Origin: Bacteroidaceae bacterium
GTDB taxonomy: Bacteria; Bacteroidota; Bacteroidia; Bacteroidales; Bacteroidaceae
Direction of reading: 5' to 3'
NCBI GenBank assembly: GCA_017445145.1
Contig: JAFSVI010000159.1
Span: 1-37,772, forward strand
DNA length: 37,772 nucleotides
Shown: positions 24,230 to 32,532 of the stretch, piece by piece
How the letters are laid out: each line of letters opens with the position of its first letter
Numbering within the stretch: position 1 is the stretch's first letter
Position numbers and translations under genes: made by a program
Notes under the pieces: model-generated
Database searches by the model: none
What the model was told of the DNA's origin: nothing
The model's input: the letters and a program-made list of their open reading frames with translations, nothing else

Positions 24230-27200
24230 ATGTTCCTACGCATCTACGACCGCCTCCACCGCCACCCGCGGCTCGTGCTCATCCTGTGGGTGGGCATCCT
24301 CGTCGCGGCCACGGCGCTGGCATTGCGTCTGAGGCTGAAGGAGGACATTGGCGACTTCTTCATTGCCGATGGCGACGCGGCCCGCTACATGTCGGTGTAT
24401 CGCCGCATAGGCGGGCAAAACCGCATTGCCATCATCGCCACGGCCCCGCAGACAGACGCAGCCAGCCGCACAGACAGCATTGCCGCCGCCATGCTCGATT
24501 TCCCCGAGGCATTGGCCGAGGCCGACACGGCCAGGCTCGTCACTGCCGTCGGCGTGGCGACCGCCGACGGCGACATGGCCGCCATCATCGACGACCTGCT
24601 TGCCGCCGCGCCGCGGCTCATGACAGAGGCGGACTACCGCCGCGCCGACAGCCTTCTGGCGCAGCCTGGCTACGTGGCACAGGCCGTGGAGGAGTGCCGC
24701 CAACAGCTGCTGTTGCCCACGAGCACCGTCAGCGCCCCGCTGCTACGGCGCGACCCCCTGCACCTCTTCACCCCGCTGCTCGAGCGCCTCCACGCGCTGC
24801 GCCCCGACACAGGCTACGTCGCCACCGACGGCATCGTCTTCACCCCCGACCGCCGCGCCGGCATCTGCTTCGTGGAGAGCAACTTCAGCTCCACCGACAG
24901 CGGCAACAACCGCCTTCTCGCCGACGTGCTCGACGATGTCTGCTCACAACTCATGGCCCTCCATCCCGGCGTCAGCGTGACGGCCATTGGCGCCCCGCTC
25001 ATAGCGGTGACAAATGCCGACCGCATCCGCGCCGACGGCCTCATAGCCGGTTCGCTCAGCGTGGTGCTCATCGCCCTCATCCTCTGGTATGTGTTCCGCC
25101 GTGTGAGCGACATAGTGTGGATGATACTGTCCGTGGCCACGGGCTATGCCATTGCCATAGCCATCGTAGGTATCTACCGCGACGAGTTGTCGGCCATAGT
25201 GCTCGGCACGGGGTCCGTGCTCATCGGCATCGCTGCCAACTACCCCCTTCACTTCCTCGACCACCTGCGCCACGAGCCAGACCGCCGCCGCGCCCTGGCC
25301 GACATGGTGCCGCCGCTGCTCACGGGCAACATCACCACCGTGGCGGCCTTTGCCTGCCTGGCGTGGATGGACTCCGAGGCCATGCGCGACCTCGGCATCA
25401 TGGGAGCGCTCATGCTCATCGCCACCATCGCTGCCGTGCTCGTGTTCGTGCCCATAGTAGCCCGGAGCCGCCACCGCGAGGCATCAGCGCCGCCGGCGGC
25501 GCCACCCTCACCTACCCCGGCCCCGGCAGCCCAAGCCGCACCACCCGCAGCAGACGCCACACCGCCCTCATCGCGGCGGCGTGCGGCCGTGGGCGTCGCC
25601 GTGGTGCTGCTCACGGTGTTCTTCGGGCATCTGAGCCTGCGCACCACGTTCGACACCGACATGCAGCACATCAACTACATGACCGCCGACCAGCGCGACC
25701 ACCTCGCCCTCCTCGGCACCGGCATCGAGGCCGCACAGCGCGGCACCCTCCTCTGTGTGGCCCAGGGCACCATCCTCGACGCGGCCCTCGCCGCATCGGA
25801 AGCCGTTGCCGACAGCCTCCTGGCAGCGGGCTACGCCGTGCGCTCCCTGCAGGGCATCGTGCCCTCGCGCCAGAGCCAGGAAGCCTCGCTGCGACGCTGG
25901 CAGCGGCTCTGCGAGCGCCACGCCGCGCTGCTCCGCCATGAGCTGCCGCGCCAGGCATCGGCCCATGGCTTCGCGCCCACCGCCTTTGCGCCATTCATGC
26001 AGCTGCTCGCCAGCGGCGCGGCGCCCATCGGCACCTGCCCGCCGCTCGCCGGGAGCCTCGCCGCCCACTATGTCATCGCGGCAGATTCCGGCCTCACACA
26101 AGTCGTCACCTACGCCTTGCCGGCGCAGCCCCTCACCCCGGCGGCCAAGGACAGCCTCCGCACCCGTCTGGGCCACCTGTGCTTTCTCTTCGACAGCGCC
26201 GACCTTCAGTCCTCATTGGCCACAGCCCTGAACGCCGACTTCAACTACATTGGCTTCTTCTGCAGCATCGTGGTGTTCGCCTTCCTGTGGTTTTCGTTCG
26301 GAAGCATCGAGCTGAGCCTGTTGTCGTTCCTGCCGCTGGCTGTGGGCTGGGTGTGGATTCTCGGCATCATGCAGCTCGCTGGCCTGCAGTTCAACATCGT
26401 CAACATCATCCTTGCCACCTTCATCTTCGGTCAGGGCGACGACTACACCATCTTCATCACCGACGGCCTCATCTACGAGCACACCTACGGCCGCCGCGTG
26501 CTGCGCTCCTACCGCCGCGGCGTGCTGCTCTCGGCAGCCATCATGTTAGTGGGCATCGGCAGCCTCATCCTGGCCCGCCATCCCGCCATGCGCTCGCTGG
26601 CCGAGGTGGTGATCATCGGCATGACGGTGGTGGTGGCCATGGCATTCTGCCTGCCGCCGCTCATCTTCCGCTGGCTCACCACCAGGGGAGGCCGCCGGCG
26701 CGAGGTGCCGCTGACACTGGAGCGCCTGGGTCGCAGCCTGTGGGCCGGAGCCTTCTTTGTCGCAGCGGCCTCAGCCTACCAGCTCTTTGCCCTCATCTGG
26801 AGCCACGCAGGCCCCTACACCGAGCGGCGGCGCCTCATGTTCCACCGCACGCTGTGCGCCGTGGCGCGTTTCTGCATAGGGCATGTGCCGGGCACCACGT
26901 GGAGCGTGGACAACCCCCACGGCGAACAGCTCGCGCGCCCGGCCGTCATCATCGCCAACCACCAGTCGCAGCTCGACCTCATGGCCGTGATGAGCATAGC
27001 CCCCAAGGTGGTTGTCCTCGCCAAGGGATGGGTGTGGCGCAACCCCCTCTACGCCCTCATCCTGCGCGCTGCCGAGTTCATCCCCGCAGACAGCGGCATA
27101 GAGGCCACAACCCGCCGCATGCGCGACCTCGCGGGCCGCGGCTACAGCATAGTGGTCTTTCCCGAAGGCACACGCTCGGCCGACGACGCCATCCACCGTT

Positions 27201-27790
27201 TCCACAAAGGAGCCTTCGAGCTGTCGCGCGCCCTGGGACTCGACATCCTCCCCGTGTATCTCACCGGGCTGGGCCGCGTGCTGCCCAAGGGCGAGTGGGT
27301 GCTCCGCCGCGGCACCATGCACATGGAGATTGGCAGCCGCATCAGCCCCGAGGCCCCCGCGCCCGGCTCCACCACCCGCGACATGGCACGCCACGTGCGC
27401 CAGCTCTTTGCCGCCCGCCACGCCGTGGTGAGCCGCCGCCACACGCTCACGGCCGACGTCGTCCCCTACGTGCGCCAGCTCTACACCTACAAGACCCGCT
27501 CCTGCGAGCGCCAGGCACGGCGCCGCCTGCAGGCCATCCTGCGCCAGGCAGCGAGCATCGACGGCTGGGCCGGTGGCGACAGGAGCCTCCTCCCCACCTG
27601 CGGCCAGGGTGAGCTGGCCTACGTCTTCGCCCTTGTCCACCCCGACGTGCAGGTGCTGGCCACCGACCCCGACCCCGACAACATCGCCGTGGCTCTCAAC
27701 ATCAACATCCACTTACCCAACCTGCGCTTTGAGGTGCAGCCACACGCAGCGCCCCAACGCGCATCAGACCCCAACACCCCAAGACTATGA
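24230..27790 (+). CDS. MMPL/RND exporter fused to PlsC acyltransferase and a methyltransferase-like tail
   Basis: This 1186-residue protein begins with a membrane helix (about 14-34), a large periplasmic loop (to about 275), five or so helices (to about 425), a Pro/Ala linker, a second half of the same plan (about 460-830; FGQGDDYTIFITDGL resembles the MMPL core), then a cytoplasmic PlsC-type acyltransferase (about 880-1085) with NHQSQLD (910-916) and FPEGTRS (977-983). From about 1120, GQGELAYVFALVHPDV and ATDPDPDNIAVALN look like SAM-binding motifs I and II of a truncated methyltransferase. The MMPL part should export the lipid-linked polyene; the PlsC part could attach an acyl chain. ATG 24230 follows the 11-bp repeats; the ligase gene overlaps by 4 nt. 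Confidence 0.87.
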   Translation: MFLRIYDRLHRHPRLVLILWVGILVAATALALRLRLKEDIGDFFIADGDAARYMSVYRRIGGQNRIAIIATAPQTDAASRTDSIAAAMLDFPEALAEADTARLVTAVGVATADGDMAAIIDDLLAAAPRLMTEADYRRADSLLAQPGYVAQAVEECRQQLLLPTSTVSAPLLRRDPLHLFTPLLERLHALRPDTGYVATDGIVFTPDRRAGICFVESNFSSTDSGNNRLLADVLDDVCSQLMALHPGVSVTAIGAPLIAVTNADRIRADGLIAGSLSVVLIALILWYVFRRVSDIVWMILSVATGYAIAIAIVGIYRDELSAIVLGTGSVLIGIAANYPLHFLDHLRHEPDRRRALADMVPPLLTGNITTVAAFACLAWMDSEAMRDLGIMGALMLIATIAAVLVFVPIVARSRHREASAPPAAPPSPTPAPAAQAAPPAADATPPSSRRRAAVGVAVVLLTVFFGHLSLRTTFDTDMQHINYMTADQRDHLALLGTGIEAAQRGTLLCVAQGTILDAALAASEAVADSLLAAGYAVRSLQGIVPSRQSQEASLRRWQRLCERHAALLRHELPRQASAHGFAPTAFAPFMQLLASGAAPIGTCPPLAGSLAAHYVIAADSGLTQVVTYALPAQPLTPAAKDSLRTRLGHLCFLFDSADLQSSLATALNADFNYIGFFCSIVVFAFLWFSFGSIELSLLSFLPLAVGWVWILGIMQLAGLQFNIVNIILATFIFGQGDDYTIFITDGLIYEHTYGRRVLRSYRRGVLLSAAIMLVGIGSLILARHPAMRSLAEVVIIGMTVVVAMAFCLPPLIFRWLTTRGGRRREVPLTLERLGRSLWAGAFFVAAASAYQLFALIWSHAGPYTERRRLMFHRTLCAVARFCIGHVPGTTWSVDNPHGEQLARPAVIIANHQSQLDLMAVMSIAPKVVVLAKGWVWRNPLYALILRAAEFIPADSGIEATTRRMRDLAGRGYSIVVFPEGTRSADDAIHRFHKGAFELSRALGLDILPVYLTGLGRVLPKGEWVLRRGTMHMEIGSRISPEAPAPGSTTRDMARHVRQLFAARHAVVSRRHTLTADVVPYVRQLYTYKTRSCERQARRRLQAILRQAASIDGWAGGDRSLLPTCGQGELAYVFALVHPDVQVLATDPDPDNIAVALNINIHLPNLRFEVQPHAAPQRASDPNTPRL

Positions 27791-29103
27791 ACTTCAAGAA
27801 CATCACCCTGCGGCCGGAGACCGACATCGAGTTCCGCCCACCGGCCGAAATACGCGCCTACCAGGAGCAGCGCCTGCGCGAGACGATAGCCTATCTCGCA
27901 CAGCACTCGCCCTACTACCGCCGCCTCTTTGCCGCCAACGCCATCGACCCCGCCGCGATACGCACCATCGACGACCTGCAGCGACTGCCCTTCACCGAGA
28001 AGCGCGACCTGCAGCTCTACAACGACGACTTCCTGTGCTGCCCCAAGGATAAGATCGTGGATTACATCACCACGAGCGGCACCATGGGCGAACCCGTCAC
28101 CTTCGGGTGCACCGACGGCGACCTCGAGCGCCTGGCCTACAACGAGCACAAGTCGTTTGCCTGCGCCGGACTCGGCCCCGGCAACATCCTGCAGCTCATG
28201 ACCACCATCGACAAGCGCTTCATGGCAGGCTTGGCCTACTTCCTCGGCATACGCCGCCTCGGAGCCAGCATCATACGCGTGGGCAACGGCATCCCCGAGC
28301 TGCAGTGGGACACCATCGAGCGCCTCAAGCCCGACACCATCATGTGCGTGCCGTCGTTCATCCTGCGCCTCATCGACTACGCCGAGGCCCACGGCATCGA
28401 CTACCGCGCCTCCAGCGTGCGCCGCATCATAGGCATCGGCGAGGGCCTTCGCGACCAGGACTTCAACCTCAACCTCCTGGGCCGGCGCATCAAGGCGAAG
28501 TGGGACGTGCAGCTCTTTGCCACATACTCCAGCACCGAGATGGGGGCCACCTTCAGCGAGTGCGAGCACGGCCTGGGCGGCCACGTCCACCCCGAGCTAA
28601 TCATAGTGGAGATCATCGGCGACGACGACCGCCCCGTGGCCGACGGCCAGGTGGGTGAGGTCGTGGTGACCACCCTCGGCGTGGAGGCCATGCCCCTGCT
28701 GCGCTTCCGCACCGGCGACCTGGCCGCCAAGCGCACCGGGCAGTGCCGCTGCGGGCGCTGGAGCTACCGCCTCACGCCCCTCGTGGGGCGCAAGCACAAC
28801 ATGCTCAAGGTCAAGGGCACCACCCTCTACCCTCCAGCCATCAACGACGTGCTCGAGGGCACGCCCTACATACAGAACTACATCATCTACGTGCGCCAGA
28901 GCGATGCCGGCACCGACCAGGTCGATGTGTGCGTGGGGCTGAAAGAGACGCCCCCCTTCGACCCCGTCAAGGACCTCAAGGACCGCTTCCGCTCACGTCT
29001 GCGCGTGGCACCCAACATCCAGCTCCTCGACCCCGCCGAGGTGCAGCAGCGCAACTTCCCAGCCAAGAGCCGCAAGCCTGTGAAGTTCGTGGACCTCAGA
29101 TAG
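27787..29103 (+). CDS. PaaK-like acyl-CoA/acyl-ACP ligase (adenylate-forming)
   Basis: This 438-residue enzyme is of the phenylacetate-CoA ligase branch of the ANL superfamily: YYRRLF and LPFTEKRDL near the N-terminus, the ATP loop TTSGTMGEP (95-103), ATYSSTEMG and RTGDLA in the middle, and a C-terminal GRKHNMLKVKGTTLYP. It forms an acyl-adenylate and then a thioester. In this setting it most likely activates an aryl acid (a 4-hydroxybenzoate- or coumarate-like starter) and loads it onto an ACP or CoA. It is the last gene of the operon, 14 nt before the terminator stem. Confidence 0.88.
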   Translation: MNFKNITLRPETDIEFRPPAEIRAYQEQRLRETIAYLAQHSPYYRRLFAANAIDPAAIRTIDDLQRLPFTEKRDLQLYNDDFLCCPKDKIVDYITTSGTMGEPVTFGCTDGDLERLAYNEHKSFACAGLGPGNILQLMTTIDKRFMAGLAYFLGIRRLGASIIRVGNGIPELQWDTIERLKPDTIMCVPSFILRLIDYAEAHGIDYRASSVRRIIGIGEGLRDQDFNLNLLGRRIKAKWDVQLFATYSSTEMGATFSECEHGLGGHVHPELIIVEIIGDDDRPVADGQVGEVVVTTLGVEAMPLLRFRTGDLAAKRTGQCRCGRWSYRLTPLVGRKHNMLKVKGTTLYPPAINDVLEGTPYIQNYIIYVRQSDAGTDQVDVCVGLKETPPFDPVKDLKDRFRSRLRVAPNIQLLDPAEVQQRNFPAKSRKPVKFVDLR

Positions 29104-29117
29104 CCTCCCCGCCACAA

Positions 29118-29158
29118 CAAAGGAGCCGCTTCACAGCGGCTCCTTTGCTTTTGTCTTT
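29118..29158 (+). terminator. Rho-independent terminator of the aryl-polyene operon
   Basis: A perfect 13-bp stem, CAAAGGAGCCGCT (29118-29130) with AGCGGCTCCTTTG (29135-29147), has a TCAC loop and is followed by CTTTTGTCTTT. It ends the plus-strand operon. The stem is also symmetric enough to act on minus-strand transcripts, though the T-tract on that side is poor. Confidence 0.92.
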
Positions 29159-29203
29159 AGGTATTAGTCCGTCTAAGGTAAAAAGATTGTTTTCAGGATA
29201 ACG
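29118..29203 (-). ncRNA. Candidate small RNA, about 85 nt
   Basis: On the minus strand a near-consensus promoter (TTCG at 29239-29236, exactly 20 nt, TATCTTTG at 29215-29208) points into the gap with no gene ahead. A transcript from about 29203 would run into the 13-bp hairpin at 29147-29118. No ORF is visible in it. It may be a real small RNA or a chance promoter in an AT-richer gap. Confidence 0.35.
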
Positions 29204-29207
29204 GCAG

Positions 29208-29239
29208 CAAAGATAAGGCATTTCGCACAACGGGTCGAA
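29208..29239 (-). promoter_or_regulatory. Near-consensus minus-strand promoter
   Basis: TTCG, 20 nt, TATCTTTG on the minus strand: perfect -7 box, one mismatch in the -33 box. It lies downstream of the BadF-type gene, so it does not serve that gene. A 16-bp palindrome lies just upstream of it at 29248-29263. Confidence 0.5.
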
Positions 29240-29247
29240 TCTTTTTG

Positions 29248-29263
29248 CATGTTGTACAACATG
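29248..29263. promoter_or_regulatory. Perfect 16-bp palindrome, possible operator
   Basis: CATGTTGTACAACATG is perfectly self-complementary, a typical shape for a dimeric regulator site. Its centre lies about 52 bp upstream of the predicted start of the minus-strand candidate small RNA, an activator-like position. Apart from this element, the promoter and the terminator, 29160-29356 shows nothing else convincing. Confidence 0.45.
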
Positions 29264-29356
29264 TTTTGGGTGATTCGGCGGGTTTGTTAACGTTTTTTGA
29301 CCTTTGTGCCACCCTTCGAGCGCCGAAAAGGCTATGTCCGTAGGCCCTGTGGCGCC

Positions 29357-30226
29357 CTATAGCTGGTGAAAAGCCACCATTTTCTCCATCGGATTGCGCA
29401 AAACCGTGCCTACGCGGCAACCCGCGGCCGCGGCCGCCTCACGCAGCTCATCCTCAAACTGATATGCCACGCCGCCCACGAAACCCGCGGGCAAGTCCGT
29501 GCGGCCGTAGGCCATGACGTTGCGCTCGAAGAACGCGCTGAAGGCTCCCACGAGGAGCCGGCGCACGTGGGGCGCCTCTCGATGCTCGGCCAGGAAAGGC
29601 ACGAGCGACGCCAGGAAGCGGTTGGGCATGGGCTGGCGATAGACGGCATCGATGACGGCCTCCTGCGTCAGGGCGAAGCGCTGCATGAACTCCCGTGCCA
29701 GCTGCGGCTCCAAGCGGCGCTTGAGCACATCGCCCACGAGCAAGCGCCCCAGCACGGCGCCGCTGCCCTCGTCGCCGAGGATCCAGCCCAGCGCCGGCAC
29801 GTTGTCCACGATGTCGCACCCGTCGTAGAGACACGAGTTGGACCCTGTGCCGAGGATGCACGCTATGCCCTCGCTGCGGCCCAGCAGCGCCCGGGCCGCA
29901 CCGAGCAGGTCGCTCGCCACCTCCACGGCCGGCGTGGCAAAGGCCGCCTGCAGCCGCTGGCGCAGGGCGGCGGTGAACTGCGGCAGGCATCCGGCGCCAT
30001 AGAAATGCACCTCGCCCACGAGGGGGCCGCCGCCGGGCGCTGCTGCCGCGGCCGTGGCGAGCTGGTGTGCCACGGTCTGCGCCGCCTCCCCCACGACGGC
30101 CGCTATGTGTTCGTCGCTGTCGCGCACGGGGTTTATGCCCACGGTTGTGAACATGCAGCGCACATTCCCATGTTCACACACGCACCATGTGGCTTTCGTG
30201 GAGCCACTATCTACAATCAGTTTCAT
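29357..30226 (-). CDS. BadF/BadG/BcrA/BcrD-family ATPase, GlcNAc-kinase-like
   Basis: This 289-residue protein starts MKLIVDSGSTKATW, the phosphate-1 motif (D-x-G-x-T) of the ASKHA fold, has CILGTGSNS (phosphate 2) and GWILGDEGSGAVLG (adenosine/GlcNAc-kinase signature). Members of this size in Bacteroidetes are annotated as N-acetylglucosamine kinase-like; the true substrate is not proven. It is a single minus-strand gene between two plus-strand units and has a full consensus promoter ending 4 nt before ATG, so the mRNA should be leaderless or nearly so. Confidence 0.88.
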   Translation of the reverse strand: MKLIVDSGSTKATWCVCEHGNVRCMFTTVGINPVRDSDEHIAAVVGEAAQTVAHQLATAAAAAPGGGPLVGEVHFYGAGCLPQFTAALRQRLQAAFATPAVEVASDLLGAARALLGRSEGIACILGTGSNSCLYDGCDIVDNVPALGWILGDEGSGAVLGRLLVGDVLKRRLEPQLAREFMQRFALTQEAVIDAVYRQPMPNRFLASLVPFLAEHREAPHVRRLLVGAFSAFFERNVMAYGRTDLPAGFVGGVAYQFEDELREAAAAAGCRVGTVLRNPMEKMVAFHQL

Positions 30227-30230
30227 GGCG

Positions 30231-30262
30231 CAAAGTTATGCAAAAGCTCCCTTACGGCCAAA
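30231..30262 (-). promoter_or_regulatory. Consensus promoter of the BadF-type gene
   Basis: On the minus strand TTTG (30262-30259), exactly 20 nt, TAACTTTG (30238-30231), then only GCCC-like 4 nt (30230-30227) before the ATG at 30226. Because Bacteroidetes transcripts usually start a few bases after this box, translation would begin at or next to the 5' end. Confidence 0.8.
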
Positions 30263-30374
30263 AGTTGAGGCCTATTTCTTGCCCCTGGGAGCACAAAAGC
30301 GCCTCTCACCCACGGTGCCGCGCCTGTCATGCAACAAGAAAAGCATCGGTCGGCAAGAAAAAAAGAGCAATAGG

Positions 30375-30406
30375 TTTGCCAGCGCAAACTATTTTGCCTA
30401 CTTTTG
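30375..30406 (+). promoter_or_regulatory. Consensus promoter of the DUF3078-engB-yidC group
   Basis: TTTG (30375-30378), exactly 20 nt, TACTTTTG (30399-30406). It lies 25 nt before the ATG of the DUF3078 gene. Between them a six-codon frame (ATG 30415, M-A-T-Q-R-L, stop TGA 30433-30435) overlaps that ATG as ATGA. It is the only full promoter seen for the group up to the terminator at 37255. Confidence 0.8.
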
Positions 30407-30431
30407 CACCCACAATGGCAACTCAGCGATT

Positions 30432-31784
30432 ATGAAACACATCCTACTGACATGTGCCCTGCTGCCCATGGCAGGCTTCGCACTAACCCGAACAGCGGCC
30501 ACCAACACCCCAAGCCCGGCCGCCGACATCGTGGCACGCTATGCCGCTGCCATCGACTCGCTCGCACAGCAAGCCACCACCGTAGCCACCCAGCCGGCCA
30601 AGATGCCCACACCATATATGTTTCGCATACTCGGACCGGGCACCATCTATGCCAGCGCACTGGCGCAGACCATTGGCACCACCATGCCCACGGTGGCATC
30701 GACAGCCGCCACGCTGCCCCTGGGCACCGTCGCCGACCCGCAGCTGCTGCTCAACACCGCCATCAGCGAGCAGCTCGCCCGAGCCTACGTGGCGCAGCCA
30801 CAGCTCTTCACCACCACGGAGCAGGAGCTGCAGGACGCCGGCACGCTGCGCAACGACCTGGCGCAGGTGGTCGTGGCTCCGGCGGTGAACCTCTCCGACA
30901 AGGTGGAGGCCGAGGCCATGCACATCGACATCGACCCCGTGGAACCCGAGGTCACGAAGCCCAACTTCTGGACCTTCAAGGGCAACGGCGGCTTGCAGTT
31001 CACGCAGAGCTACTTCTCCAAGAACTGGTATCAGGGCGGCGAGAACAACTTCGCCTTCCTGGGCCTGTTCACCTTCGACGCCAACTACAACAACCAGCGG
31101 CGCGTGCAGCTCGACAACAAGCTCGAGGCACAGCTCGGCTTCCAGACGTCGGACAACGCCGCCACCAAGCTGCGCCCAACGAGCAACCTGCTGCGCCTGA
31201 CCTCCAACCTCGGCATAAAGGCCATTGGCAACTGGAACTACTCCGCACAGCTGCAGCTGCAGACACAGCCCTACATGAGCTACAACGGCTCCTCCAGCGA
31301 TGTCACCGGCGACTTCATCTCGCCCCTCTACGTGCGCGCGTCGATAGGTATGGACTTCAAGCTCAAGAAGCCTAAGTTCGAGGGCACGCTCAAGCTGGCG
31401 CCCCTCTCCTATGTCATCACCTACGTGCGCCGCCCGAGCCTCATCGGCCGCTACGGCATCCACGAGGGCCACCACTCGAAGCACGAGTGGGGTCCCAACA
31501 TCGAGGCCCGTTTCAAGTGGAACATCGTCAAGAACGTGTCGTGGGAGTCGCGCGAGTATGCCTTCACCACGTTCAGCATGTTCCGCTTCGAGAGCGAGAA
31601 CATCATCACCTTCACCATCAACAAGTACCTCTCCACGAAGCTCTTCCTCTACCCCCGCTACGAGGACACAAAGTACTACAACCTCAAGCGCAACGACGAC
31701 GGCACCCTGGCCGACGACAGCGCACGCGAGACCCACTGGATGTTCAAGGAGTTCTTCTCCCTGGGCTTCAACTACGACTTCTGA
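30432..31784 (+). CDS. DUF3078 outer-membrane beta-barrel protein
   Basis: This 450-residue protein has a signal peptide (about 1-18), a low-complexity Ala/Thr-rich N-terminal part (about 20-165), and a DUF3078-type C-terminal domain (about 175-450). It starts at FWTFKGNGGLQFTQSYFSKNW and contains many amphipathic strands ending in aromatic residues; the last residues, FSLGFNYDF, end in Phe as barrels do. DUF3078 proteins are found across Bacteroidetes and have no assigned function. The ATG at 30432 is chosen because it opens a signal peptide 25 nt from a consensus promoter; the longer frame from 30054 would run through that promoter. Confidence 0.85.
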   Translation: MKHILLTCALLPMAGFALTRTAATNTPSPAADIVARYAAAIDSLAQQATTVATQPAKMPTPYMFRILGPGTIYASALAQTIGTTMPTVASTAATLPLGTVADPQLLLNTAISEQLARAYVAQPQLFTTTEQELQDAGTLRNDLAQVVVAPAVNLSDKVEAEAMHIDIDPVEPEVTKPNFWTFKGNGGLQFTQSYFSKNWYQGGENNFAFLGLFTFDANYNNQRRVQLDNKLEAQLGFQTSDNAATKLRPTSNLLRLTSNLGIKAIGNWNYSAQLQLQTQPYMSYNGSSSDVTGDFISPLYVRASIGMDFKLKKPKFEGTLKLAPLSYVITYVRRPSLIGRYGIHEGHHSKHEWGPNIEARFKWNIVKNVSWESREYAFTTFSMFRFESENIITFTINKYLSTKLFLYPRYEDTKYYNLKRNDDGTLADDSARETHWMFKEFFSLGFNYDF

Positions 31785-31808
31785 CCAACCCCTAACCACC
31801 CACCCCAC

Positions 31809-32459
31809 TTGGAAATAACAGCCGCCACATACCTCAAGAGCAGCGAGTACCTCTCGCAATGCCCCGCCCACAACCGCCCCGAGTACGCCTTCATCGGGCG
31901 CAGCAACGTGGGCAAGTCCAGCCTCATCAACATGCTCACGGCCAACAAGAAGCTGGCCAAGACCAGCGCCACGCCCGGCAAGACGCTGCTCATCAACCAC
32001 TTCGAGATACACTCCACACCTGCCACCGCGGCCCGCGGCGGCGAGGCGACGTGGTACCTCGTCGATCTGCCCGGCTACGGTTTTGCCAAGCGCAGCAAGA
32101 CCGAGCGCACGCGCCTCGAGCACATGATCGAGGGCTACGTGCTCCAGCGCGAGTGCCTGACGAACCTCTTCGTGCTCATCGACAGCCGCCACGAGCCACA
32201 GGCCATCGACACAGCCTTCATGCGCTGGCTCGGCGAGAGCGGCGTGCCATTCAGCATCGTGTTCACCAAGGCCGACAAGCTCTCGGCGCTGCGCCTGCGG
32301 GAGAACATCGACGCCTATCTGGCGCGCCTGGCTGAGGAGTGGGACCCGCTGCCGCCACATTTCGTCACCTCGGCCGAGACGCGCCAGGGGCGCGACGAGC
32401 TACTCTCCTACATCGAGCACATCAACGCCGAGCTTGCACGCCCGGCAGCAAACACATAG
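31809..32459 (+). CDS. engB: Ribosome-biogenesis GTPase EngB (YsxC/YihA), TTG start
   Basis: This 216-residue GTPase has all G motifs: GRSNVGKS (30-37), [22 protein letters not shown] and SA near residue 193. It is needed for late assembly of the 50S subunit in bacteria that have been studied. The start is TTG at 31809, 24 nt after the upstream stop; [14 protein letters not shown] is the usual EngB N-terminus, and no suitable ATG exists. It is followed by yidC after 73 nt. Confidence 0.94.
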   Translation: MEITAATYLKSSEYLSQCPAHNRPEYAFIGRSNVGKSSLINMLTANKKLAKTSATPGKTLLINHFEIHSTPATAARGGEATWYLVDLPGYGFAKRSKTERTRLEHMIEGYVLQRECLTNLFVLIDSRHEPQAIDTAFMRWLGESGVPFSIVFTKADKLSALRLRENIDAYLARLAEEWDPLPPHFVTSAETRQGRDELLSYIEHINAELARPAANT

Positions 32460-32532
32460 CATTCACCCACCACAACAACGAACACCAGGCATGCCGCCGC
32501 ACAGCGCGCCGGCAGCCACACACACCGACAGA

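Noticed and set aside
27590-27790. Separate small methyltransferase gene after the exporter
   Set aside because: The SAM-like motifs are in frame with the exporter, with no start codon context of their own, and the ligase start overlaps the stop; it is the tail of the same protein.
11811-29103. Flexirubin/dialkylresorcinol pathway
   Set aside because: No DarA/DarB-type cyclising enzymes are present; the set fits an aryl-polyene-type pathway better, though some components are shared.
29193-29420. 75-residue minus-strand frame downstream of the BadF-type gene
   Set aside because: It overlaps the end of that gene, has no family match and would contain the minus-strand promoter boxes.
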